This document shows positions 34,532-47,900 of a DNA stretch of 64,000 nucleotides, piece after piece. The translations under genes were made by a program, and so were the position numbers. The notes beneath the pieces were generated by a model. The model was given only the letters and a program-made list of their open reading frames with translations. It was not told the DNA's origin and ran no database searches. Numbering within the stretch: position 1 is the stretch's first letter; the number at the start of each line of letters is the position of its first letter. The DNA is from Pleodorina starrii (taxonomy: Eukaryota > Chlorophyta > Chlorophyceae > Chlamydomonadales > Volvocaceae): contig BRXU01000001.1 in NCBI GenBank assembly GCA_030267565.1, positions 2,976,001-3,040,000 on the forward strand, in the 5' to 3' direction.

Positions 34532-37337
34532 CTTAGCTAGGGCCCCTGCGTGCTGCGCGCTTACTTCATTCTCAAGGTGCCGATAAACATTTGTGTTACG
34601 GATGGGCAAATAAAGTACATGCGCTTTCACCCTTGCATTTGGTACCTCGCGTGTAGGTAATGGTGTGTGGTTGCATGTGTGTATTTGCGAAAACGGAGCG
34701 ATCTGCCCTCTACGCGGTTTCTCAAGAAAGTGCGTGCCAGCTTGAACTAAAAGAATATATAGATTTAATTGGCGGCGAGATGAGGTGAGGTGGGACGGAC
34801 TCCCTTCTGCTTGGCTGCGTGCTGTGCTGTGCTGTGCTGCACGCTGCGTTGGGCTCTGTTGCCGCTTTTGTGTTACTGCGCGCGATGTGGTGTTTCAGTT
34901 GACCACATGATAGGCGAAAGGTTTGCAGGCTGCGTTGGAATGTGAACTTGGCGGGGCAAGAAGGTAGATAGGACAGTCGCGGAGTTTGGCAAGCGAGCGG
35001 TGGGGGATGTTGCGGCTGGAGGGTGATCCCGGGGACGGGCATGCGCGCGGCGTTGCCACAAACTGCACGCAACGCGCGGGCATGTGCAGATATTTCTAGT
35101 TAGGGCAGCCACACGGTGGTTGTGAATGCGTGTGTGCGCGTGTGCACTCCTGCCTGTGCGTGCGTGCGTGCGTGCGCGGGTGCGCTTATGTATGCGTGTA
35201 TGCATGTATGCATGTATTTCAGTGATCGAAGACCCGCAGAGGCGCCGTGCTGAGTGCGCGCGTAGATGTTTGCGCGCCAGAAACGATAAGTTGCCTCTCC
35301 CGTCACCTTGTACGATTCTGGGCTTGAGAGCGGCCGGATGCGGCTGGGGTGCCCAAGGCACTATTTACTACAAGGTTGCAGGGTCCACTTCCTCGCCCTC
35401 GGCGGTGACCCCTTCTGCGGTGATTTCCCCAGCTGAGCGTGCTTTATATGTTGGGTGTTTGTTGGTGGCGGGTCATTACTCCGCTCACACGCATGCCGCG
35501 GCACTGCCGGCGGCAGCTGTAATAAGTTGCTGCAGCCGCAGTAGCATGTAGTAGGGGCGGTGGTGGTGGTGGTGGTAACGTATGTGGTGCAGAAGGAAGG
35601 AGACGCAGAGCGGGGTAAACATGTTTTTGCCGACGGACCAGCACTTGTCATGAGTACCACTGTGAGCCGAGGGGTTCCTACCTGCCTCGCTGACAATGGT
35701 TTTGCGTTGCGGTATTAGGTATTGCGTGTGCAAGTACTCTGACACAGCCGACGCATACAGCCGTCCGCACGCCGCCGCAATCGGACGAGTGTGCTGCCCG
35801 CCGCCCGTACTTCCACGCGGCCGCGGTGGCAACGGGCGGAGCCAAAAGCTTGTGCCCAACGGCGCCAGGTGTGGAGAGGGGGCCCGGGTGGAATTTCTTA
35901 GGGTGGAGGTGGAGTTGCATGTTGACTGCTGGACAGACCAACCGACCGACCGACCGCTGCTGTTCGCAATGGCGGACTTCCGCACCCTTGGGAGCTGTCG
36001 ATGACCTTCTGCTGAGCGTCAGCCGACCAACTATCGGTATGCATAACCAGGGTTGTGTTCACCGCTTGGACTTTGTTGTTTGGGGGGTTGTTGGATTTGG
36101 TGGATGGGGACTGTTGTTTATTGACAGCCAGTTGATACCGCTGCCGTTGCGTTTGGACCGCGCAAAACTGCCCCCGGCGGTAGGCCCGATCGAGCGGCCC
36201 AGCCGGCGGCGCTGCGTGACGACCCACGAATATCGTTTCGTCGCACGAAAAGTACTTGAAAATGCCTGCTCGAAGAGCACATACAAGCCGACCCATGCTT
36301 TTACATGTGTGGCCCATGGTTCTCTTAGAACACCGGGCTTGTGCCCTCTGTGCTGTTGGGTTAGTTGGGTGCCCTAATTGCCCCATTTTGCGGATGTTGG
36401 TGCGAGCAAGCGCCGCGCGGGTGATCTGGAGCCCTCTACGTATTTCTCTCTTTGCCCCTGACGAGCGCTCAGGCAATAAATGCTCACGGTATTGGTACAC
36501 TGACGCTCGCAGCACCGGGCGGCCCGACTGGGGGAATAATGCGGCTTTCCTATTTTGGGGCGCAGGAAGCCTAGCTGGGTCTCCATTGCGCATCTCGTGA
36601 TGACCTGGCGAGTTTTTTTTGTTGGAAGCGGAGGTGCTGCGGGGTTGGTTGGGATTGCGATTTGGGTGGCTGCGGGACGCGGGTCGGCGCAGTGCCCTCC
36701 GAGCGCCTGGGGACGTGGGGTGTTGGTTTGGATGTGTGCCTTGATGAGGCCGGCGAAGGCGTCCGGGCTGGACTGGTGCAACGTTAGTGTCTAAGTTAGG
36801 CGGTGTGAAAGGGGGCCGGCTTGAGAAGGAACTCCAGACCCATCGGATTTGCATTCGTACGACAAGTACGACATCGCGAACATGGAGTGACAGACCGTTG
36901 CCCGGCTTTGCTTGGAACCCTTCACGTTACAGTTGTTCGAATGTTTGGTGGCGCCGACACTGACAACGAACGAAGCTGGAGAGCTCTTGGCCAGCGAGGG
37001 CTCCCGCCCGCCCAGCTCCACCCCTGAGAACGCGCCCTGGCCACCCGCAAACAGACGCACCAACAGACATAACATGCACCGAGCGGAAGGCCCGGGCGCC
37101 CACCGCAGGTTGCTCCCCAGTCCCCACACACCCCCAGCCCCAATCCCCTGGTCACGGGCCCCACTTCTGGAAGCTTCTCGGCCCTGACAAATCATCGCCG
37201 GCCAAGTCCCACCATGCCTTCTTGTGTTGGTACTCGCCCCGCAGTGGGGGTCACAAAACGCAGAGGTGCCGTTACGGTAGTTCCTGGCTGTCAAAGACTG
37301 ATCCCCGAACAAGGTCTTCAGGTCACAGGTCTTCCGG
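34532..37337. other. Convergent intergenic region between the TmcB-like and BTB genes
   Basis: About 2.8 kb without a supported gene. It includes the 3' UTR of the TmcB-like gene (an AATAAA occurs near 34607; no TGTAA lies close), TGCG/TGTG-rich tracts near 35150-35200 and 34200-34260, and a minus-strand open frame at 35898-36854 (318 codons) with no recognised domain. Confidence 0.5.
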
Positions 37338-37342
37338 TTACA
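37338..37342 (-). terminator. TGTAA polyadenylation signal for the BTB gene
   Basis: TGTAA on the minus strand, 276 nt beyond the stop codon of the BTB gene. TGTAA is the usual volvocine poly(A) signal. Confidence 0.5.
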
Positions 37343-37617
37343 CACCACAACCACAACTCGCACCCGGATAGGGTATATACACGTTCTCCCAGACTCACAC
37401 CCGCCCACGCAACGTTCATTGCTCAGTCGTATATAGTACGGCATCGTACTTCAGCTCGCCAGTGCCGCCGCTGCCGATCGAGCCGTCGTGGATGCGGCGC
37501 GACGGGGTCCGCATACCGCCGCTCAAACCCTCGCTCGGGTTTGTCGCCAAAGCGAACCGCACAACCCCACCCGCACTGCCTTGCGCCCGTCTGCTGCAGT
37601 AGTACATTGCTCGTACA

Positions 37618-40600
37618 TTACTCGTCCGGCACAAGCAGGTCAACTAACGACCTAACCGACAGACGGCTGAGGCCCTCGCGGTCCCGCAGCACCACCGACC
37701 GTGCCGGGACGCTGCCGCTGCTGCCGCTCGCCCCGCCTCCAGTGCCCCCCGCGACGGCAGCGGCGGCGGGGGCGTTGGGTCCGTACAAGGCCGACCGGGG
37801 AAACGTGAACGCTGCAGGCCGGTCCAAACCCCCGCGCAAGGCGTCAGACGCCACGGCGTAGGCGCACCCAGCAGACGGCAGGCCGAAGCTCCCGCCGTAC
37901 CTCCCGGCGCCGTTCCGTGGTAACATCGCCGCCTCCATGCGAGCGGCCAGCGCTGCAGCGGCGTCGCTGCCGTCGCTCACACCCCTGACGCGAGGTCCCT
38001 GCTGATGGCGCGATGTCAACAGGAGCGGCTGCAGACGTGTAGCCGCAGCGCTGCGTGACGCCGCCCCTGCCGCCGCCGCCGCCGCCCCTGCCGACGACGA
38101 CGCCGACGACCCATAAGCGCAGCCACAGTATTTCCGCCGACCTCCGCATCTGGGGCAGACGCAGGCGCAGGCAACGTGGCGCTGCGAGGACAGCAGCCGG
38201 TGGAGGAGGACGACGTCGGTGCCGCCGGCGCCGGCAGCGGCAGCGGCGGAGGCAGCAGTGACGGCGGCGCAGTAGTGACAGCCACCGCCGGCGGCGGCGA
38301 CGTCAGCTGTGTAGCCGGACCGAATGTAGCGCAGGCACCTGCGAGGAGCACGGGAAGCGGCGGGTGACTGTGCTTGTGGCTGTGGCTCGTGTCCCCGTGA
38401 CCGTGTCCGTGTCGGGCGCGTCGGGGTCGAGGGTCGAGGGTCGCATGCAGCGAGGTGAGGCGGGAGGGCCGTGCGAGTTCGCGGCAGACGGCAGACGGTA
38501 CGGAGCTGGATAGGCGAGGCTGCGGTCGGGTTTATCGCGTCCCTACCATGTGCTGTGCAGCGCTTGAAGGCGGCCACAACCGCCACAACCGCCACAACCG
38601 CCACAACCGCCGCCGTGCAAGGCACACAACCGGTACCCGATTCCACACCCGTCACCCACCTCGCCCGCAGATCGTCCAGGTGCAGCCGCTCGCTGATCTG
38701 CGCGGCGACCAGTGATTCGGGCAGACAGGGAGGCGGGGGATGCAGGCAGGCAAGCAGGCAAGGGGGCGCGTGTCATGGGGTTGGGTGAGCGTCGATGGTG
38801 ACGGCCTGAGCAGGCCTTTGCCCTTACGATCCCGGTTTTCGCCAGCCAGCAGCGGAAGTGTGGAATGCTGTTCCCTCGCAAAGTAGCGGCTCAAAGGCGA
38901 ACCCGCAATGAGAGCCGCCAGAGACAACCTAGAACTTTACTTCATTCGGCGAGAAAGGCTGACACGGGCCCCAGCAGGCCCGGGGCTGGTACGCAGTCCT
39001 CTGCGGCTCGTATGGCCCCGTCACGTCGTTTCTTCTCTCACGCCAGTCACCAGAATCATGCGCACAATGCCACATACACATGCAGAACACACCGGTACGA
39101 CAGTACGGACATTTGTTCATGTGCATGTGCCGTACCTCGAGCCAGTCCAGCACGTAGTTGGGGTCGGATCGGTCGCAGCTCAGGGGGGCGGCTTCCTCGC
39201 TCAGAAGGAAGCGCTCGCAGGGCTGCAAAGGAAAAGAACGAATGAGTCCAGGGGTTTTGTGTGGGAGGTGGTGCGGGATGTGGGAGTGTGGGGGTGTGAC
39301 CACGAGTGTGGGGGGCGAGGAGGTTTGTGAATTGTGATGGATCATGATTTGGGGGACGCATCCGGGTATATTCACTACACAGAACGTTCCAGATGAGCGA
39401 GCTTCAGCCTTTCTGGCAGAAACCGTGTCACTGGGGCCCACTGCTGCCACAACAACATCGACAACCAGCACCAGAAGGACTTAGCCACTGGCTGACAGCA
39501 AGGGAACCGCCGACCGAAGCACAGGCGTGCGTGCGCAGCGGCTGTGCCCCGGACGCACTGTAATGGGACACCCGCCGGGCCCTCCCTGGCCGCTTCACCC
39601 GCTTCTAAATATCGCACCTTGAGCACCAGCGGCATGTCGTACTTGTGCGCAATGTTGAGCACGAGGCGCACATCCTCCTGAGGGGGGTTAGTTGGCAGTT
39701 TAGGCGGTGCCGTGTTTATCCGTTCATGTCAGTTGCTAAGCGGAAGCAAGAAACGGGAAATCGGCGGGTTAGCGAAGAGGACCGGAGAAGGCGGGAGACA
39801 AGGCAGCGCGACGCGCATCGCAACCCAGGAGGCGTCGCGTTTTCGCGCTCCGGAACCGGATTCGGATCACGAGTCCGGATCCGTCCACCTGCATCTGTAC
39901 CTGACCCTGCACCTGCCCTCAAACGAAACACCACGAGCCGCAGCGGAGGCGCCGTGGCCGAAAGGGCCCAGCAGCCTGCCCCCGGTGAGGTCTCCTCGTG
40001 CCGCTGCACCCCGATCCAACACATGGGCCCCCAATCCCCGCCGCCGCCACAGCCGCCGCAGCAGCAGCAGCAGTTTGCGACGGCCTTGATGAGCAAAGGA
40101 TGTCCCCCCTAGTCCCCTTGTGTCCCCTGGGTCACAGCCCCTATGTGTGGTCAGCCCTCCGGGTGTGGCCCCGATGGGCCATTCGATGCAAACCCGACGT
40201 GACGACCCCGACCCCGGTGTGGCTTCCCTCGGGAGGAGGAGCTCACCCACCCACCCACCCACCCACCCACCCACCCAGGTCAGGAGCGGTGTGTGCATCC
40301 GCGGGTAGAGCATGGGCAGGATGCGCCGCCACTCCCGGGGGTCGTCATCCAGGCACAGCTGCAGCCGCGGCGCGCCGTCGTCGTCAGTGGGCCTGATGGA
40401 CGTGTGCGTGCATAGGGTGGGTGCATGTGGCGGTGTGTGGGAGGTGGGTGGGCGCGGAGAGGCATGTGAGGGGTACCGTAAGAAGGGCGAACCGCAGCGG
40501 AGCAAGCGCAAGAGGCGACGGCAGGGCGGGTTGTGGCCCACGACGCGACCCCAGTTGGGAATTTGGGGGACGATGGTGCGTTCTGCAGTGGAATGGACGA

Positions 40601-41047
40601 TGACGGGCTCATCATCATCACGAACACCGTTTCGTGGATTCGTACCCACATTTGGGAGCCCAACCAAGCAGATTTTAAACGTCGATGTACAGCCATAAAT
40701 TGCAATAACCCGACGCCGTGATCTCACATAGCTTCTTACCCGCTGCTGGCGCCGCCGGCGGTGCACTGCAGCATCTCGCCAAGCATTGCATCCAGGACCC
40801 CGGAAGTCATCCGCAGGATGGCGCTGTGCACCCGCAGGCTCCCGCCCTCCCCCCGGTCACCGCCCTGGACACCGTCGCCGCTGCCGGCCCCCGCGGGCCC
40901 TGCCCCGCCTCGGAAGACGAGCTCCAGGTCGCCTCCCCGAGTCATATCCTCTAACCGCTTCCCGGCATCATCGATACCGCCGTTGACAGCCTCCCGGGGC
41001 GCTGCGTGGCTGCCGCCGGCGGCCGCTGCGGCTTCGTAGCGCGTCAT
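37618..41047 (-). CDS. BTB/POZ domain protein, 443 aa
   Basis: Six exons on the minus strand: 41047-40740, 40392-40275, 39677-39618, 39222-39136, 38697-38660, 38338-37618; phases join and total 444 codons with the TAA stop. BTB domains are dimerisation and cullin-3 adaptor modules. The fold is recognised from DLELVFRG, SLRVHSAILRMTSGVLDAML, LCLDDDPREWRRILPMLYP and the following VRLVLNIAHKYDMPLVLKPCERFLL-type helix pair, then YVLDWLEISERLHLDDLRARCLRYIR, a BACK-like helical extension. The last exon adds about 230 Ala/Gly/Ser-rich residues with Cys pairs (CVCPRCGG, CGCAYG) that could bind metal but match no family I know. Exon 5 is 38 nt and the least certain. The donor of intron 2 lies at the edge of a CCCA repeat. 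A role as E3-ligase substrate adaptor is inference. Confidence 0.78.
38574..38609. repeat. Four tandem copies of a 9-bp unit
   Basis: The unit CCACAACCG is repeated four times, inside intron 5 of the BTB gene. Confidence 0.9.
40244..40277. repeat. (CCCA)n tract overlapping a splice donor
   Basis: About eight CCCA units (GGGT on the coding strand). The 5' splice site of BTB intron 2 (exon end 40275) is the first GTGGGT of the tract, so many shifted GT sites follow. Confidence 0.85.
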
Positions 41048-41927
41048 TTAAGCAGGCTGGCTTGCGGACGTGTGCTCTGATGTGACAGTTATTGCCGTGG
41101 CCACGCTTCTGCACCCTCGTTGTTAGGTTCTCTCTAGCGATGCGGCTGTTATTGGCTGTGCGCGTTATCGCTGGACCAAACGGTTTTAGAACTGTGCTGG
41201 AGAGTTGCGATGCGGGCAGAATTAAAGTGGAGACTGCTTACATGTTATGCTCGAGGGAGGGAGGGGGGCTGGTCCTCCGCGGGCCGTACAGCCTCGAGCC
41301 TTTGTGTCGAGGCAGCAACGCCCCTCGGGGAGCGGGGGCAAAACGTTTGCGTGTCAACGCACTGAACAGTTGCCTGTCTAAGCCTAGCCATCCAGCCCAT
41401 TTACGTAAGATATACTATAATCTCGTCATTAACCTGAACGACCGAGCGTCGACCGTCACACACGCCACCGCGGCGGTTACCTAAGCAACGGCGTTCGAGG
41501 CAACGACCAACCGCCATCCGTTGCTCGGCCTTTGACAACATCGCAAGAACGGCGTGTATGCCCCAGACGTCGCTCTGTACAAAAACACGCAGACACATAT
41601 GCGAGAGTAAAAACAAACACAGGGACTCATCCGAGATTGTGCCCGGCACAACCTTTGCCCTTCCCGAGGCATGGCACTGCGCACTGCCCCAATAACACGC
41701 CCATGCCCGCGCCGCACCAGAAGTTCAGGAAAAGCAGAAGGCCAGGCCCACGTCAGACGCGACGTGTGCTTGTGCAATGGGCGCAAACGCCCGGCAGCCG
41801 AGCGCAGAGAGTCAGGGAGCGTAACGATTGCGGAGAGGCGAAATCTGCGCGGCGCGGAAAGCCACCCCTTTCCCGGTTAGACAATACCACATACAGCGAG
41901 CGGTCCAATCGTCCGCTTGCCGTGTCG
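41048..41927. other. Intergenic region, BTB promoter side and 3' UTR of the DUF3700 gene
   Basis: 880 bp, moderately AT-rich, between the BTB start codon and the stop of the next minus-strand gene. No coding feature is supported. A TGTAA on the minus strand occurs at about 41235-41239, rather far for a poly(A) site. Confidence 0.45.
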
Positions 41928-44900
41928 TCAGCACACCCCGCCGTTGATGTCGGGGACGCTGGCCACCTTGTACACGGCGCCGCACACCACGCCCTTGCTG
42001 GTCACGCGCGGGATCGCCTGTGGGCGGCGGGGCGGGGGGCGGGGCGGCGGAGGCGAGCGCACCAGGCACGGGGTGCGTCACCAAAGCATCGAAAGAGAAA
42101 CCTCTCCTCGTGTGCGCAAATCGTCCTCTCGCCAGAGCAAGGTCGCAAAGCGACCAATTCGCCGCGCGGAATGAACCACCATCCCTCCTTCCCTTTCCCG
42201 CTCCCCTTTTCCTGCGTCCGTAAGCCGGGCTACGCCCCACGCCCCACGGGCAACGCGGGTCTGGTTTTGGGTCGGCATGGGCTGCGCGCTAAGGCGCGCA
42301 TCCAGCGACTGCCATGACGGTTCGCACCTTGACGTTTCGGAAGCAGGCCTCGCCCTCCTTGGCGGTTCTCAAGAACGACATGAGCAGCCCCGGGAAGTCG
42401 TCGTCCACAATCACCCAGCCGTAGTCGCCCGGGCTGTACGCCACCGTGTGCCGCTCGCTGCGGATGTGGCAGGCACGAAAGGCAGGGCGGCGTCGCGTCG
42501 CGTCGCGCAGTTGCAGATTCCACGAAAGCCAGTCAAACTGCAGTACAGCCCTCAAACTGAGCCGTGAAAGGACATCATCATGTCCATATAGATATGTCCC
42601 GTGACACAAACCACAACGAGCAAACCCCGCCATGCGCTCTCTTTTCAGGAGAGCGGCTCGTGCTTGTGAGATCGAATACACATCACTCGTGCACCACTGG
42701 CACATCTGGGCAACCCACTGACTGACTGGCAGCCTGCCAGACTTTCGGGACAGCGGCTGCGCTCCGCTTCGGGCTGCTGGCACGGCTGGGTTTCCGGTTG
42801 CACTTTCCCTTTTAAGGCCTTCCATACCTCGCGAATAGCGTGCCGGCGGGGAAGGGTGCGGCGGTGGGGTTGCATCCCTCCAGGTCCTCGGGCACCGAGC
42901 CGAACAGCAGCTGCCCCGCGTCCGTGCAGCCCCAGTACAGCGGCTGGCTGCCGTCCGGGTCGCGAGCGGCCAGCACTCGGTGCTGTGCGTCGATGTGTGC
43001 GACGGTGTGTGTGAGTTGCGCATTGGTGGTTCCGTTAGGAGGGCCAGGCGGGGCAGGGGAGGCGTGCAGGGGCGGGTCAGGCAAGGCGAGGAAGGAATGG
43101 GCAGGACAGCTAGTAGCCTCGCGTGACCGCGATGGCGGGTACTGGCAGCAGCCAACCGCGGCGGCGACTGGTGGCTGGGGGTGACACGCTGCCGCCGCCG
43201 CGAGCTACGGCTACAGGGAGCAGGGCGGCCCTGCAAACCACGAGACGCGACAGCATGGCCGAACAAAGCACAGCCAGCGATTGCGGGCGGGGGCTGTGAC
43301 TTCCGTGCGGGGTGGCGGGTGGTGGCCGGTTCCCAGGGGGCACAGCTTCACTCACATGGACCGAGTCGTAGACGACGAAGGCGTAGCTGCCCTTGATCTG
43401 CGCCATGCACTCGAGCGCGCGTCCCGTTGTGCTGTCCGAGCTGGGCTTGCCGAACGTGCTGTGGGGACCCGGGTGGCACGGGCGAGAAGTGGCATGCAAG
43501 CGTGTTTTTGACCCAAATGGGTGGTGGACGGGAAAAGGAGGCGGACGGCATGGACAAACCGGAAGTGAGCGGACAAGGAGGTTGATGCTCTCGACCGGAC
43601 AACCCTGGACTGCCAATGGGGAAAGCTGTCTGGCTGGGCTGGCGCAGGGCGGTAAGGCGGAGATGCCTAGCACCGGCATTTCCCTGTCCAGCCCCAAATA
43701 AACAACCCATCCCGCCCAATGCCGTGCGCCCGGGCCGCACAATCCAATTACGGTACACGGAGGAATCCCACAGGTGAGCTACCTACGGCCCAAGTGTGCT
43801 CAGGTCAGCAACCCAGATCGAGGCCCGGGCCTAGGACATCGAAGCGGCCGTCAGAACGGGACGCGACATGGCACATGCAGCGCGTGTCACAAAGACATAT
43901 CGTGTGTCATGCACATAGGCCCCAGACGGTGGCCAACGCTCACCACCCGAGCGTTATTCTTTTCTCTGCGCACATGCCCAACCGCGAGTTTTGGATTCGT
44001 ACGTTTTCATGTCGTACCTATAAAAGTCCAGCAGCCAGTGCGCATCGTTCTCCTCGAGCGGCGGCACATTGCGCACAAACGCTGTGGGGACACGGTGCGG
44101 GAAAGGCGAGAACATGAGGCATCCACACGCAATCAGCGACGCCTGGCAGGCAGGCTGCCCGGCCGGTCTGTTGGTCAATCGAACGAAAAGTGTTCAGAAT
44201 GCAGGTTCCACATGGCATCCACGCGCCACAGGGAGCACCACGAGCGCCCTGGACCGCCCCAGTTAATCCACCCATTGGGAAGACAGCGCCGGGCACGGAC
44301 CAACCACGAGCGGCGGGACACTCGGTCGCGCACGTACCGTCATGCGCCGCAGAGACGGCGTTGACACCGCCTGGCCACTCGCTGACTTCCCCGGTGAACA
44401 GGACGTGGACTCCATCTCGCACGGCGTAGCTGCAGTAGGGGGATGCCTCCCACAGCATGCCGCTGCCCTTGCCGAGCATCATTTTCTGGCGCGAGCTGGG
44501 CTTGGCAGCATTAAATACAGCGTCTACAAGCTTGGCACACAGGTCCTGTGTCGACACAAAGGCAAGACGTAGGTGAAGCGTAGCGGTTGGTGGAAAATAC
44601 GAGGACTGTTCCGGAATTGTCGAGCGCAGTAAGAGTCTGCTCAAAGTTTAGCACAATTGGCCAATGATAAGAAATCTTGGGTAATACAAGACCCCTACAA
44701 GGCCATCGCCGTGTCGGGTCCGCGTCGCATGCCCTCGCAATTTCGAGATCGTATGACTCGCCTCTTCAGCCTGGCGCTCCTCATCAGCTAGGACGGGCTG
44801 ATGAGTCTTCTTAAGCGCTTCTTCCGACTCAATAAGGGTTGGCGGATGGGCCGTCTCTGCAAGCAGGAGGTTACAGCTTGCGGATCGACTGCAGGCTTTC

Positions 44901-44965
44901 GCATCTCCAATTGGCGCACTCATGTACTCACCACGACCGAACACTGCCAGCATGTGAAGCACCAT
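41928..44965 (-). CDS. Stem-specific TSJT1 / aluminium-induced (AILP1-like) protein, DUF3700/GATase_7 family, 292 aa
   Basis: Eight exons on the minus strand: 44965-44932, 44856-44762, 44545-44338, 44081-44018, 43458-43356, 42982-42828, 42457-42328, 42017-41928; phases join and total 293 codons with TGA. Plant members are about 250 aa, related to the glutamine-amidotransferase fold of asparagine synthetase, and respond to aluminium, auxin and stress; no enzymatic activity is established. Diagnostic stretches are an MLAVFGR start, HVLFTGEV, QIKGSYAFVVYD, VLAARDPDGSQPLYWG, FGSVPEDLEG and a C-terminal PRVTSKGVVCGAVYKV. The start ATG at 44965 is followed by a second in-frame ATG at 44953, which would give the canonical MLAVF start. 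Intron 2 would need a GC donor (GAG/GCGAGT). The family is clear; exon 2 is the weakest exon. Confidence 0.82.
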
Positions 44966-47900
44966 CTTGCTAAAAGCCCCTTCCAAGGGCCTGGTAGGCG
45001 TACGCGGTTGTCTCGGAAACTTTCGTAGGGCAAAGTCGCAGGTAAAGCTGGGAACAGGAATTGCAGCAATAATAGTCTGCCAAATATTAATTCTGGCTGC
45101 TCACGACATAGCCCAGGAGCCATGTATACCGGTACCGCTGAGCTGGAACTGCCGTACATCGGTCTTTATCCATCACGGAACTTTGACTGAAGTTAGCTCG
45201 TCACGAAGGATCAGCGTATAGACCTATGGCAACATCCAACGCGAGTGAGGCTCACCAAGGACCACGTCCTCTTCCTGCACCTTTCAAGATTTTTAGTACT
45301 TCGGCAGGCTTCGGGGATCACACTTTTTCCTTCAGTTTTCCGAACATTTATAACTATCATTGCTTAAGAGAATATTACATGAACGTCCAATACGTTTGTC
45401 CCTTGGCCCGTCACCAGGACAGCAGCCAAAGTTCTGCCGCTGTCTCTCGCCACGTTGCGACATGCCAATCACATCTTCACGTGCCTCCGGAGCCTTTCTT
45501 GTGCCTGCAGATAACAACCTGCATCGTGGACATCGGTATTATCGCGTTCGTCGCTCCAGCTCCCCTTCCCCTATACTCCCCTTCCCTTCCCTTCCGAACC
45601 GGGGCGTGACCCTCAGTGCCGGTGGCCGGTGTTGATGTATCGGGCCAGGGGAGACCAGTGGGCATCGGCTTCGTTTGTGGGCCGTCGCACAGTAGTCCCG
45701 CCTCAAACCCCGGAATACACGGCTTGCCTAGGAGCCAGGCTACAGTAGGCTTCACGCTACCCAAGGGTGCTTGTGATGCTTGCGGCGCCTTGTGGGGCCC
45801 CAAGGATGCTCACGACGTCGTGAGGGGCGACAAACTCAGAGGATGGCTCCGTCCTCAGCAGGATCGAAGCACGGACATCTGCTGAGCGGGTTTCTGACTC
45901 CCCAGCCCTGCTCTGTGCAGCCCTGGCCAAGCATTGCATCTTTTACCAGACGCCGCATGCGTTCGGTTCCTTCCGAACATCCTCAGCAGGATGTCAAGCA
46001 CCCCAGCGCTGATGCGTAGTACCTCGTACAGGCACCGAAGCACCGCATGTGATACCGTATCAGTTCTTCTGTGTTGCGGGTCCGAACTGATGTGGATAGA
46101 TGGCCCGTCTCACGAATTGTTCTTCGCACATCGCATTGCACCGAAGATATACCTGCCACTGTGGCTGCTATTCCCTCCCACAGGTAGACACGTGGGCGCT
46201 TACTTCAACTGCTCTACGCTGTTAGAACCGAAGGATGAAACGGGGCTTCATTCCCAGTCGTGCTGCTACCACAGTTGCAGCCCTGCAACAGCCGTGACTC
46301 TGCAACAACCATAAATTGCATCATGCATCAACTGGGAAGATGGAAGCATGGCCATAACCACTTTACCGCGTCATTGTGCATCACAAAGGCATGCTTCCGT
46401 GGGAAATCAGGATTCTAGTGTACAGCCGAGCCCGGCGCGCGCACAGATACAAGTACAGGCCGTCGAGACACACACCTCGTGCCGTCACGGCCCCTGCCGT
46501 ATGGTTGCCGTGCACAGCAAACAGGGGCGCAACAATCGCCATTAGGGGCGCATCCCGCCACAACTGCGGCAACTCCCTGATGCTGCATGCGCACCGTCAA
46601 ACATTGAATGCAAAATTACTCACGGGCCGCGCAAGTACGACGGTAAGTACGGCACCCGCGACCGATCCAAGCAGGAGACCGCGGCGGTGATGGGAAGCCG
46701 CACCGCGCCGTGGCACATGCAATGTGGCACTGCAAAGGAATCCGATGCGTGCGCAGCATTACCTTGCCATGATCCAGCTGTCCGGCCTCACGGTGCCTCA
46801 GCATCAGCAGGAGCCCGCGCCTACGAAAGACCGCAGTACCGCCTCAAAACGGCGCCAACGAACGGGAGTGATTAAGAGTCCTCCAAACACACACATCACC
46901 TTAACGCACTCGTGCCTTTCATTCGTGAACCCACCGCCACACACACCGTTATTCCAACACAACACAGTCCCTTTGATTGTTTTCCATTTCACCGCCGCCC
47001 AACCGCCAGTGCAACAGCACAGCTGCGGGCCTGCAGCTGCTGCTGCAGCTGTTTGTGAATTGTGATTGTAAATGAGCGAGGCAGCAATCCTTCGTTTTGC
47101 CAACCGCTCATGCTCATGAATGGAAGCACTGCCCCCTGATGTGATGTGGCACCTCTTCATATCGAGGGGGAAAGCCGTGGCGGTGGGCTCTGGGGACAAA
47201 CGCCCCCCGCACTGACCCAACCGATGGGCCCCGCTGGCCCCCCCCCACACACACACATCCAACCCGACACAGAATGCATCGACCAACACACACGCCCCCT
47301 TTTTCCGGACGGCCTGCTGGCGCCCACACTCCCAATGTAATAGTCACAACCGCCAGCATTGCGGGCACGACATGTCATGAAAATTACATACAATAGGCCG
47401 CCACCTCTGCACTGCTCTCGGCCATCGGCGCGGTCTTGGTACGGCCGCATACGATACTGACCAAAAGCAATGTGACCCCACAATCGGCCGTACTTTTGTA
47501 ATGTACAACAGGTAGACTCGCCTACCCCACATCTTCGCCGTCAACTCGGGGGTACCGCCGGGGTCCCAGCCGGGGACCCGCAGACACATGCGACAACGCG
47601 CAGGGCGTGTGTGGGCTGTGGGATCCGAATGATCGGCACCACCACCAAGGTCAGTTTGGCAGGTCCTTTGATTTTTTCTATCTTCTCTCAACCTTCCGTT
47701 CCGTTCCCTTTCTTCATTCGACCTTTCCCTTCCCACTACACTCCTTCCCTCCCCTTTCCTTCCATTCCCTTCACTCGTCCCTTCCACAGCACGAGGACCA
47801 ACACAGGCGCTGCAAGCTCAAACCCCGCAACCCCACGACCGGCCGGCACACTGCGCCTAATGCATTCCACCTTTCTTCTGCCTAGTCCAACACACCTCTT

